From contig DATHGT010000376.1 of NCBI GenBank assembly GCA_035317605.1, positions 1 to 6,287 on the forward strand: a DNA stretch of 6,287 bases. Direction: 5' to 3'. The notes beneath the pieces are model-generated. The model was not told the origin of the DNA. It saw only the letters and a program-made list of their open reading frames with translations, and ran no database searches. Positions 1 through 5,959 of the stretch are shown here, one piece after another (position 1 is the stretch's first letter; every line of letters starts with the position of its first letter). The DNA is from DATHGT01 sp035317605 (GTDB taxonomy: Bacteria; Methylomirabilota; Methylomirabilia; Rokubacteriales; CSP1-6). Position numbers and translations under genes: made by a program.

Positions 1-257
1 CGCTCCAGCACGTGGGCGATGCCCTCGCCGACAACCTGGTGGGCGGGCAGCGTGTCGATGCGCCGGCCGTTGAACACGACGCGGCCTTGCCTCGGGCGCA
101 AGAGTCCCGAGACCGTGTTCATCAGCGTGGATTTGCCCGCGCCGTTGGGGCCCAGCAAGGCGACGATCTCACCCTCGTCCACGTGCGCCGACACGTCCCA
201 CAGCACCTGGAAGTCACCGTAGGCCACGTCGATATTCTCGGTGGCGAGCAGCGTCAC
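1..257 (-). CDS. livF: LivF-type ABC transporter ATP-binding protein (N-terminal part, cut by left edge)
   Basis: This is the second ATPase of a branched-chain amino acid (HAAT) ABC importer; it would sit on the cytoplasmic face of the LivHM permease as a dimer with LivG. About 85 residues are visible, beginning MTLLATENIDVAYGDFQVLW. The Walker A motif GPNGAGKST is at residues 36-44. The Q-loop, signature, Walker B and switch His lie outside the window. I chose the GTG at 257-255 because it overlaps the livG TGA by four bases (GTGA), the usual coupled arrangement, and because the protein then begins just before the first beta strand, as in LivF homologues. No separate ribosome binding site is evident, so translation is probably coupled to livG. 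The last visible residues read GIAHVLER, where the textbook LivF reads HVPEGR; this is a known-looking variant, not an obvious defect. Family assignment is firm; the substrate is not determined. Confidence 0.93.
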   Translation of the reverse strand, partial: MTLLATENIDVAYGDFQVLWDVSAHVDEGEIVALLGPNGAGKSTLMNTVSGLLRPRQGRVVFNGRRIDTLPAHQVVGEGIAHVLE

Positions 258-979
258 ACGTACACCTGGCCGAGGTAGGCTTCGATCACGCGCGGGTCTG
301 ACGTGACGGCGGCGGGCGGACCGTCGGCGATCACCTGGCCGAGGTGCAGGGCGACGATGCGCTGGGAGACCGCGGTGATCACGCGCATGTTGTGCTCGAT
401 CACGAGCAGGGTCAGCCCGGCCGTGTGCAGCTCGCGCACGAGATCGATGAGTCCGGGGATGCTCCGCTGGTCGACGCCGCCGGTGACCTCGTCCAGCAAC
501 AGCACGCGGGGTCGGGTGGCCAGGGCGCGGGCCAGCTCGAGCCGCTTGCGCTGGCCGGTCGACAGCGTCCGCGCATGCGCGTTGGTCTTCTCGTCGAGTC
601 CCACGCGCGAGAGGATCTCGAGCGCCTCCTGGCGCGCGCGCCGGACCTCGTGACACTTCTGGAGCGCGCCGACCATGACGTTCTCGACCACGGTGAGACC
701 GGCGAACGGGCGGAGCTTCTGAAACGTGCGTCCCACGCCGAGCCGGCTCACCCGATCGGGACTGAGACCGGTCAAGCGCTGCCCGTCGAGCCGCACGTCG
801 CCGGCGTCGGGCGCGTAGAAGCCCGTGATGATCTCGAACAGCGTCGATTTCCCCGCGCCGTTGGGACCGATCAACCCGACCAGCTCGCCGGCCTGCACGT
901 CGAAGCTGACGTCGCGGTTGGCGATCACGCCGCCGAAGCGCTTGGTGATCCCTCGCAGCGAGAGCAGCGGCGTCGCCAT
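254..979 (-). CDS. livG: LivG-type ABC transporter ATP-binding protein
   Basis: This 241-residue ATPase would energise import through the LivHM permease from the cytoplasmic side. All nucleotide-binding elements are visible: Walker A GPNGAGKST (38-46), Q-loop RTFQ (Gln87), signature LSTGQ (139-143), Walker B VLLLDE (159-164) and the switch His in VIEHNM (His196). The length is slightly short but normal for LivG (about 240-260). The C-terminal motif VIEAYLGQ (231-238) is the LivG hallmark. After the Walker B Glu the sequence is VTGGVD instead of the common PAAGLN, so the Pro after the Glu is missing; the catalytic Glu164 is kept. The ATG at 979-977 lies four bases after the livM TGA. No clear Shine-Dalgarno is seen, so reinitiation after livM is likely. 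The 3' end overlaps the livF GTG by four bases. Confidence 0.96.
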   Translation of the reverse strand: MATPLLSLRGITKRFGGVIANRDVSFDVQAGELVGLIGPNGAGKSTLFEIITGFYAPDAGDVRLDGQRLTGLSPDRVSRLGVGRTFQKLRPFAGLTVVENVMVGALQKCHEVRRARQEALEILSRVGLDEKTNAHARTLSTGQRKRLELARALATRPRVLLLDEVTGGVDQRSIPGLIDLVRELHTAGLTLLVIEHNMRVITAVSQRIVALHLGQVIADGPPAAVTSDPRVIEAYLGQVYV

Positions 980-983
980 CGCG

Positions 984-1943
984 TCAGGCCGTTCGCCGGA
1001 CGAAGCGCGCGGCGATCCAGCCGGTCAGTCCCTGGGGGACGAAGCGCACCACCAGGATGAGGGCTGACCCGTAGATGATCAGGTAGATCCCCACGAAGCC
1101 CGCGCCGATCCCCCCGAACGTCGCGCGCAGGTAGGTCTCGAGCGTGGTGATCAGGACCGCGCCGAGGAAGGGCCCGAGTGCTCCGCCGAGGCCGCCGATG
1201 ATCGCGGCCAGCGCGAAGCGGACCGAGAGATCGACGGAGAAGACGTAGAGCGGATCGACGAATCCGACGTACTGCGCCCACAGGGCGCCGCAGGCGGCGG
1301 TGAGGGCCGCGCTCACGCAGATCGCGGCGACCTTGAGCCATCGCGCGGGCACCCCGAGCGACAGCGCGGCGTCCTCGTCCTCGCGCACGGCCGCGAGCTG
1401 GTAGCCGCGGCGCGAGCGATCGAGATAGAGCTCGACGAGGTACACGACGACCGCGAGCGCGAGCACGATCCAGACCCACACGCGCTTGTCGGCGATGCCG
1501 AGCGTCCAGAACCCGGGACGGAAGGGGACCGGAATGCCTTCGGATCCCGACGTGAAGCCGCGCCAGCGGCTGCCGACGATGAGCAGCACCTGAGAGAACG
1601 CGATGGTGGCGAGCACGAAGTACGGGCCGCGGAGCCGGTTCGACAGGTAGCCGATGACGAGCCCGACGATCGTGGCCACCACCGCGCCGCCGACGAGACC
1701 GAGCCACGGTGAGAGCCCCCAGCGCGTGCCCAGCAGCGCGGCCGCGTAGGCGCCGAGGCCGAAGAACGCGGAGTGACCGAGCGACACCTGGCCGGCGTAC
1801 CCACCGGCCACGTTCCACGCCGCCGCGCTCGAGCCCCAGATCAGGATCAGGACGAGGCCGTCGAGAAAAAACGCGTCACGCACGACGAGCGGGACCAGTC
1901 CGGCCACGGCGAAGAAGACGGCCGCGGGGGCGACCGCGCTCAC
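984..1943 (-). CDS. livM: LivM-type branched-chain amino acid ABC permease
   Basis: This is one of two inner-membrane permease subunits; it would pair with LivH to form the translocation channel. The 319-residue protein is mostly hydrophobic. It has the conserved LivM block AGGYAGQVSLGHSAFFGLGA at 46-65, the RGPYFVLATIAFSQ stretch near 105-118, and the cytoplasmic coupling (EAA-like) region AAVREDEDAALSLGVPA at 184-200, followed by the usual small-residue-rich helix. The glycine-rich ALAAIIGGLGGALGPFLGA segment (244-262) is also typical. I chose the GTG at 1943-1941 because it overlaps the livH TGA (GTGA) and gives a normal N terminus. The reading frame stays open far upstream through livH and into livK, but that part is antisense-like Arg/Pro-rich translation and not part of the gene. 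A six-base-pair inverted repeat at 1946-1960 lies just before the start and may limit independent initiation. Confidence 0.95.
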   Translation of the reverse strand: MSAVAPAAVFFAVAGLVPLVVRDAFFLDGLVLILIWGSSAAAWNVAGGYAGQVSLGHSAFFGLGAYAAALLGTRWGLSPWLGLVGGAVVATIVGLVIGYLSNRLRGPYFVLATIAFSQVLLIVGSRWRGFTSGSEGIPVPFRPGFWTLGIADKRVWVWIVLALAVVVYLVELYLDRSRRGYQLAAVREDEDAALSLGVPARWLKVAAICVSAALTAACGALWAQYVGFVDPLYVFSVDLSVRFALAAIIGGLGGALGPFLGAVLITTLETYLRATFGGIGAGFVGIYLIIYGSALILVVRFVPQGLTGWIAARFVRRTA

Positions 1944-2815
1944 GTGCCGAGCGCCTCGGCGCCACGCTGCCCGAACAGCCCGGCGGGCCGCACCACGAGG
2001 ATGCCGATGAACAGCAACAGATACAGGATTTCTTTCCACGCGGTGCCGACGACGTAGGAGCCGATCACCTCGACGGCGGCGACGGCGAGGGCGGCGATCA
2101 GCGCGCCCAGCATGTCGCCCAGGCCGCCGAGGACCACGGCGACGTAAGCGATCAGCACGAACTGCAGGCCGGCGGTGGGGTAGACGGGATAGATCGGGGC
2201 CAGCAGCACGCCGGCGGCGCCGACGCAGGTGATGCCGACCGCCCAGGTGAGGGCGTAGACGCGATCGGTGTCGATGCCCATCAACGCCGAGGCCTGCCGG
2301 TCCTGGGCCGTCGCGCGCATGACCTTGCCGGTGTACGACCAGCGCATGAACGCGAAGAGCCCGGACGTGAGGACGACGGCCACCGCGAAGGCCACGATCT
2401 GCGCCCAGTTGGACACGGCGCCGGCGACGCGCACGGTCACCGCGTAGTAGTCGGTGCGCACGAAGCGTGCGTCGGCACTGAACGCCACGAGGGCGACGTT
2501 CTGGAGCACGATCGACAGCCCGACCGTGGTGAACACCTGCGCGTTGTGGGAGGCGTGAATGACCGGACGCATCACCGCGCGGTAGCTCAGCCAGCCGAGC
2601 GCGAAGAAGAGGGGCAGCGAGACCACCAGCGTCACGTAGGGGTCGAGGTGGAGCAGCGCGAAGGCCCAGAAAGCGAGATACATGGCGAGCATGAGGAACT
2701 CGCCGTGCGCGAAGTTGACCACCCGCATCACGCCGAAGATGAGCGTGAGCCCGACGGCGATCAGCGCGTAGATGCCGCCGAGCAGCAGCGTGGAGACGAT
2801 CAGCTGGGCGAGGAT
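1940..2815 (-). CDS. livH: LivH-type branched-chain amino acid ABC permease with non-canonical start
   Basis: This is the second permease subunit of the Liv importer. With the start proposed here it is 291 residues, the usual LivH length. The LivH core VMRVVNFAHGEFLMLAMY is at 29-46. The EAA-like cytoplasmic loop ATAQDRQASALMGIDTDRVY is in the second half, and the end is the typical VVRPAGLFGQRG. Homology requires the first helix LAQLIVSTLLLGGIYALIAV, encoded between the livK TAG (2821-2819) and residue 29. No ATG, GTG or TTG exists in that interval until the GTG at 2731-2729, which would remove 28 residues including the first membrane helix. The ATC at 2815-2813 falls exactly where the family Met normally stands, six bases after a GGAAG motif (2826-2822) and three bases after the livK stop. 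I mark it as start with caution; the safe core is 1940-2731. The 3' end overlaps livM by four bases. Confidence 0.88.
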   Translation of the reverse strand: MLAQLIVSTLLLGGIYALIAVGLTLIFGVMRVVNFAHGEFLMLAMYLAFWAFALLHLDPYVTLVVSLPLFFALGWLSYRAVMRPVIHASHNAQVFTTVGLSIVLQNVALVAFSADARFVRTDYYAVTVRVAGAVSNWAQIVAFAVAVVLTSGLFAFMRWSYTGKVMRATAQDRQASALMGIDTDRVYALTWAVGITCVGAAGVLLAPIYPVYPTAGLQFVLIAYVAVVLGGLGDMLGALIAALAVAAVEVIGSYVVGTAWKEILYLLLFIGILVVRPAGLFGQRGAEALGT

Positions 2816-2818
2816 TCC

Positions 2819-4102
2819 CTACTTCCGCTGATCCCAGGGACCGAGGGGGATCCACTTCGCGCGGTGGGTGGTGAACTCCTCGGGCCACACCGTGACCAGC
2901 GAGCCGTTCTGCCACTGGAGCATGTAGTGCTGCACGCGCGCATTCGAGTTCTGGCCGGTCTCGTCGAACTTCACGCCCCAGCCGTTGACGGCGGAGCCGA
3001 CTGGCAGATCGAGCGCCAGCACGGCGGCCCGGAACTTGTCGAGCTCGTCGGTCTTGGCGGCGTCGAGCGCCAGCTTGAGGACCCAGAGCCCGCCGGCCGC
3101 GAGCTGGTGCGCGCCGCTCGGCACGTCCGATCCGGTCTTGGCCTTGACCGCCTCGCGAAACGCGCGCTCGATCCGCTGCCCCTCGGGCCGCATCTTCTCG
3201 ATGATGAAACCCGGGGCGGGCTCGAGCAGCGCGAAGGGCCCGTTGGCGTCGTTGCCGAACGCCTTGCCAAACCCCGCGGTGCCGTACCCGGTGGCGCCGG
3301 CGTGCACCACCGCCTTGACCTGGAAGTTCTGCTCGCGGGCCTGCCGCCAGAACAGGATCGCGTCCTGGTCGCGCGCGATGTGGTGCAGGACGTCGGGGTT
3401 CGCGTTCTTGAGCTTGAGGATGATCGGCGTCAGATCGTTGGTGGTGAACGTGTAGTACTCGGGGGGCGCGACCTCCTGCATGCCGAACTCTTGCTTGGCG
3501 CGCTGGCGGGCCGACTCGGTCACGCTCTGGCCGTACGACGAGTCTTCGGAGAGATACGCGACGCGCAGCTCGCTGGTCTTCTTGCCCAGGCGGTGGGCCA
3601 GGTGCTTGGCGATGAACTCGACGTTGTACCAGCCGAACCCGGTGCCGTCGATCTCGGTGCGGAACACGTTCTTGAGGTTCCGCTTCGTGAACCGCGGATC
3701 GACGCAGGACGTCTCCCAGTAGATGACGTTCTGCCGCGAGGCGGCCTCGCTGGCCGCGCCGCACAGCGTGGACGAGAACGTGCCGGTGATGATCTTCACG
3801 CCCTCGCGCGTGGCCAGCCGCGTGGCCTCGGAGGCGACCGCGGTCGGGTCGGGACCGTCGCCGACCGCGAAGACCAGCTTCTTGCCCATGACGCCGCCGA
3901 ACTGGTTGTTGATGAGGTCGCGCATGATCTCGTAGCCCTCGAGGTGGAGCTTGCCCTGGACGGCGAGATTGCCGGTGAGCGGCTCCAGCACCCCGATCTT
4001 GTACTCACCGGAGAGCGCGCCTTGTCCGTGCGAGCCGCTGGCCACGAGCGACACGGCGAGGGCGACGACGAGGACGGCGAGCAGTGATGGGCGGTGACGC
4101 AT
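2819..4102 (-). CDS. livK: LivK-type periplasmic substrate-binding protein of HAAT ABC transporter
   Basis: This is the extracytoplasmic receptor that would deliver ligand to LivHM. The 427-residue protein begins with a signal peptide: basic MRHRP, hydrophobic core SLLAVLVVALAVSLVAS, and a likely cleavage near residues 26-29. No lipobox is visible, so it should be a soluble periplasmic protein. The mature part starts YKIGVLEPLTGNLAVQG (34-50), the characteristic first strand and loop of type I periplasmic binding proteins (Peripla_BP_6 family). Two cysteines, Cys114 and Cys133, are close enough in the first lobe to form a disulfide. The end PLGPWDQRK is typical of this subfamily. I chose the ATG at 4102-4100 because AGGAGG lies nine bases upstream and the signal peptide begins there; the frame is open to 4180 but that extension lies over the promoter. 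As first gene of the operon it is probably the most translated. The ligand (Leu/Ile/Val, another amino acid, or amide/urea/aromatic acid) cannot be told from sequence alone. Confidence 0.95.
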   Translation of the reverse strand: MRHRPSLLAVLVVALAVSLVASGSHGQGALSGEYKIGVLEPLTGNLAVQGKLHLEGYEIMRDLINNQFGGVMGKKLVFAVGDGPDPTAVASEATRLATREGVKIITGTFSSTLCGAASEAASRQNVIYWETSCVDPRFTKRNLKNVFRTEIDGTGFGWYNVEFIAKHLAHRLGKKTSELRVAYLSEDSSYGQSVTESARQRAKQEFGMQEVAPPEYYTFTTNDLTPIILKLKNANPDVLHHIARDQDAILFWRQAREQNFQVKAVVHAGATGYGTAGFGKAFGNDANGPFALLEPAPGFIIEKMRPEGQRIERAFREAVKAKTGSDVPSGAHQLAAGGLWVLKLALDAAKTDELDKFRAAVLALDLPVGSAVNGWGVKFDETGQNSNARVQHYMLQWQNGSLVTVWPEEFTTHRAKWIPLGPWDQRK

Positions 4103-4111
4103 GGGCGGGTT

Positions 4112-4117
4112 CCTCCT
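4112..4117 (-). promoter_or_regulatory. Ribosome binding site of livK
   Basis: A perfect AGGAGG on the minus strand lies nine bases before the ATG at 4102. It decides the start in favour of the signal-peptide Met over the longer open frame reaching 4180. It is the strongest Shine-Dalgarno in the operon; the downstream liv genes rely on overlap or close spacing. Confidence 0.85.
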
Positions 4118-4151
4118 CACGGCGTGTTCACAATGCCACGGCGACGGTCGG

Positions 4152-4180
4152 GTTGTAGCATCGCGTGGTCGCGCGGTCAA
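4152..4180 (-). promoter_or_regulatory. Sigma70-type promoter of the liv operon
   Basis: On the minus strand a -35 element TTGACC (4180-4175, five of six consensus bases) and a -10 element TACAAC (4157-4152, four of six) are separated by exactly 17 bases. Transcription would start near 4145, giving a leader of about 40 bases that contains the AGGAGG of livK. It is the only such pair I found upstream of the operon. No riboswitch or attenuator fits in so short a leader. Confidence 0.65.
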
Positions 4181-4238
4181 GGCGGCGGGGTGCCAGGCGG
4201 CGGCGGTGCCTGTGTCGCGAGCGCGCGCGTCGCCCGGA

Positions 4239-4250
4239 GCCCGCGCGGGC
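4239..4250. repeat. 12-base perfect palindrome upstream of the NUDIX gene
   Basis: GCCCGCGCGGGC is its own reverse complement and lies six bases upstream of the candidate -10 element at 4257. That position would suit an operator in the promoter spacer. The surrounding DNA is almost entirely G+C, so chance occurrence is quite likely. The rest of the stretch 4181-4238 holds two imperfect GGCGGCGG(GG)TGCC copies (4181-4194 and 4198-4209) and no gene. Confidence 0.3.
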
Positions 4251-4253
4251 GCG

Positions 4254-4262
4254 TGCTAGACT
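4254..4262 (+). promoter_or_regulatory. Candidate extended -10 element for the NUDIX gene
   Basis: The sequence TGC-TAGACT has a TGn extension and a -10 hexamer matching TATAAT at four of six positions. It ends seven bases before an in-frame GTG at 4270, the spacing expected when transcription begins at or next to a start codon (leaderless mRNA). No convincing -35 hexamer lies 17 bases upstream. It stands out as the only A/T-containing patch in a very G+C-rich stretch. Confidence 0.45.
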
Positions 4263-4311
4263 CGCGCTCGTGAGTCCCGACCACGGACATCACGCGCTCG
4301 AACCGACCACG

Positions 4312-4818
4312 ATGCGCTTCTGCCCGCTCTGCGGCGCGCCGCTCGCCCGCGAGTCGGTGCCCCCCGACCACCGCGAACAATCCGTCTGCACGCGCTGCCG
4401 CTTCGTGTTCTATCTCAACCCCAAGCTGGTCGCCGCGACGATCCCCGAGGACGACGAGGGCCGCATCCTGCTCACGCGGCGCTCGATCAATCCCGGCCGT
4501 GGCCTCTGGACGTTCCCCGGCGGCTTCGTCGACTTCGGCGAGACCGCGACGGACGCCGCCATGCGCGAGACCTTCGAGGAGACCGGCCTGGAGGTCGAGC
4601 TGACCGGCCTGCACAACGTGTATTCGTATCCAGGCGCGCCGATCATCATCGTCTACCGCGCCCGCGTCACTGGCGGCACCCTGACGACCTGCGACGAGAA
4701 CGACTGCCTGGAATGGGTCGCGAGCGGCAAGATCCCATGGGGCGCGCTCGCCTTCACCTCGACGCTCGAAGCGCTTCGCGAGTGGGTGGCGGCGAGGGGA
4801 GAGACGCCGGGGGGCTAG
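4312..4818 (+). CDS. NUDIX hydrolase with N-terminal zinc ribbon
   Basis: This 168-residue enzyme would hydrolyse a nucleoside diphosphate linked to another moiety, such as ADP-ribose, a dinucleotide or NADH. The N terminus is a zinc ribbon with Cys4, Cys7, Cys26 and Cys29 (CPLC and CTRC), as in the Nudix_N_2 type. The complete Nudix box runs from Gly71 to Leu93: Gly71, Glu77, Arg85-Glu86, Glu89-Glu90, Gly92, with Glu86, Glu89 and Glu90 the expected metal ligands. The NudC signature SQPWPFPxS is absent, so NADH pyrophosphatase/decapping activity of the NudC type is not supported. The start is uncertain: the ATG at 4312 places the zinc ribbon at the N terminus as in relatives, but has no ribosome binding site. 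An in-frame GTG at 4270 would add 14 residues and fits a leaderless transcript. It is divergent from livK and shows no functional link to it. The substrate is not predicted. Confidence 0.92.
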   Translation: MRFCPLCGAPLARESVPPDHREQSVCTRCRFVFYLNPKLVAATIPEDDEGRILLTRRSINPGRGLWTFPGGFVDFGETATDAAMRETFEETGLEVELTGLHNVYSYPGAPIIIVYRARVTGGTLTTCDENDCLEWVASGKIPWGALAFTSTLEALREWVAARGETPGG

Positions 4819-4837
4819 CGGCCGGACGCCGATCGGG

Positions 4838-4843
4838 TAAGAT
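4838..4843 (+). promoter_or_regulatory. Possible -10 element before the beta-propeller gene
   Basis: TAAGAT matches the -10 consensus at four of six positions in the 76-base gap after the NUDIX stop. Transcription would begin near 4850, leaving about 45 bases of leader. No recognisable -35 is present, so read-through from the NUDIX gene is an equal possibility. Confidence 0.28.
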
Positions 4844-4881
4844 TGCTGCGAGCAGGCTGATCCGGCCAGACGCTTCGATCC

Positions 4882-4887
4882 AGGAGG
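4882..4887 (+). promoter_or_regulatory. Ribosome binding site of the beta-propeller gene
   Basis: A perfect AGGAGG lies seven bases before the ATG at 4895 and fixes the start of the signal peptide. Confidence 0.88.
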
Positions 4888-4894
4888 ACTGATC

Positions 4895-5932
4895 ATGACT
4901 CTGCGCGCTCGAACCATCCTCGTCGTCTTGCTCGTCGCGACGCTCGTTCCCCTCGCCGCCGACGCCTGGAACCGGAGTCCCGCGAACACCTTCGCCAGCC
5001 TTCCGCCGGGGGAGCAGCATCCCGAGGGCATCACGGCCGATGCCGCCGGCAACCTTTACGTCACCACGTTCGACGTGGCTCACCCCGGTCGGCTCGGCCA
5101 GCTGTTCGTCTTCCGGCCGAGCGGTCAGCTCATCCGGCAGGTCAGCGTCGCGGGCTCGAGCAACCTGCTGCTCGACCTGGCCTTCCATCCGACGACGGGC
5201 GCGCTGCTCGTCATCGATTTCGGCGGCCATCAGGTCCTGAACGTCAACCCCGTCAACGGCAGCTCGGCGGTCTTCGCCACGATTCCCGGCGGCGCGGCGG
5301 CCGGCCCCAACGTGCTGACCTTCGACTCCGCCGGCAACGTCTACATCTCCGACTCGTTCCAGCAGACGATCTGGCGCACCGGACCGGCCGGCGGCGCCGT
5401 CGCCGCGTGGGCGACGAGCCCGTTGCTCGGCACGACCGGCGTGCCGCCCTTCGGGGCCAACGGCCTGGCCTTCAACAAGGCTCAGACCGCACTCTTCGTC
5501 GCGAACACCGGCAACGACACGATCGTGAAGATTCCGGTCACGCCGGGCGTGGGCGGTCCGGTGGCGGGCACCCCGGCGGTGTTCGTCAACAGCATCAACG
5601 GCCCCGACGGCCTGATCATCGACGAAAACGACAACCTGTGGGTCGCCGCCAATCAGGCCGACGAGATCGTGGTGGTGGACCCGTCCGGTCGGGTCATCGC
5701 CAAGCTGGGAGACTTCGAGGGCCTGGCGCCGAACGGCGCGCCGAGAGGCCTGCTGTTCCCGGCCAGTCTGGTCCGCGTCGGCAACTTCATCTACGTGACC
5801 AACCTGGCCAGCGATCTCCGGATCTTCGGTCCGGCGAACGGAACGGTCGATTCGCAGTGGGCGTCCGAAGTCGTGGTCCACACGATCGCCCGGATCAACG
5901 CCCACCTCCCGCCGGTGCAGGGACTTCCCTGA
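4895..5932 (+). CDS. Exported SMP-30/gluconolactonase/NHL-type beta-propeller protein
   Basis: This 345-residue protein is a predicted secreted beta-propeller. A signal peptide occupies residues 1-24: MTLRAR, a hydrophobic core, then ADA before Trp25. There is no lipobox. At least six blade-like repeats of the form GLxxDxxGNLYVxxxxxxxIxxxxPxG can be read, beginning near residues 44, 93, 139, 189, 238 and 291. Four residues fall at the spacing of the regucalcin/SMP-30 active site: Glu44 (PEGI), Asn139 (PNVLTFD), Asn189 (NGLAF) and Asp238 (PDGLIID). In that family Glu, Asn and Asp bind a divalent metal and the other Asn contacts substrate. It may therefore be a periplasmic lactonase-like hydrolase, or a non-catalytic relative. 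NHL and SMP-30 propellers are hard to separate by eye. It lies 76 bases after the NUDIX gene on the same strand, with its own strong ribosome binding site, and no substrate or pathway partner is visible. Confidence 0.88.
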   Translation: MTLRARTILVVLLVATLVPLAADAWNRSPANTFASLPPGEQHPEGITADAAGNLYVTTFDVAHPGRLGQLFVFRPSGQLIRQVSVAGSSNLLLDLAFHPTTGALLVIDFGGHQVLNVNPVNGSSAVFATIPGGAAAGPNVLTFDSAGNVYISDSFQQTIWRTGPAGGAVAAWATSPLLGTTGVPPFGANGLAFNKAQTALFVANTGNDTIVKIPVTPGVGGPVAGTPAVFVNSINGPDGLIIDENDNLWVAANQADEIVVVDPSGRVIAKLGDFEGLAPNGAPRGLLFPASLVRVGNFIYVTNLASDLRIFGPANGTVDSQWASEVVVHTIARINAHLPPVQGLP

Positions 5933-5959
5933 GGCGGGGCGGGGCCGCGAACCCCGGAC

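Noticed and set aside
344..1060. A 238-codon plus-strand open frame opposite livG
   Set aside because: It is the complement of a gene whose ABC motifs are all intact; the product has no recognisable domain.
2819..2821. Fusion of LivK and LivH by read-through of the TAG
   Set aside because: The shared frame is notable, but LivK is an exported soluble protein with a normal C terminus and LivH has its own family-typical N terminus; adjacent separate genes are the simpler reading.
1944..3764. Upstream extension of the livM frame, open for about 600 further codons through livH and livK
   Set aside because: The translation before residue 1 of LivM is Arg/Ala/Pro-rich and out of frame with clear LivH and LivK sequence; it is a GC-driven lack of stop codons.
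1709..4087. A 792-codon open frame on the plus strand across livM, livH and livK
   Set aside because: It is antisense to three well-supported genes. Its product is a low-complexity Arg/Gly/Glu/Asp/His-rich chain with no domain, as expected from the complement of high-GC coding DNA.
4103..4311. RNA gene, riboswitch or operator in the livK-NUDIX intergenic region
   Set aside because: Apart from the promoter elements and the palindrome listed, I see no cloverleaf, conserved aptamer core or CRISPR-like repeat.
4177..5052. A 291-codon minus-strand open frame opposite the NUDIX gene
   Set aside because: The NUDIX box and zinc ribbon on the plus strand are unambiguous; the antisense product is compositional noise.
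4754..5905. A 383-codon open frame on the minus strand opposite the propeller gene
   Set aside because: The plus-strand gene has a signal peptide, repeats and AGGAGG; the antisense product has no recognisable motif or ribosome binding site.
5940..5956. Possible bidirectional terminator hairpin between the propeller gene and the helicase
   Set aside because: CGGGG and CCCCG can pair over a seven-base loop, but the stem is only five pairs and neither strand has a T-run after it. Not supported as an intrinsic terminator.
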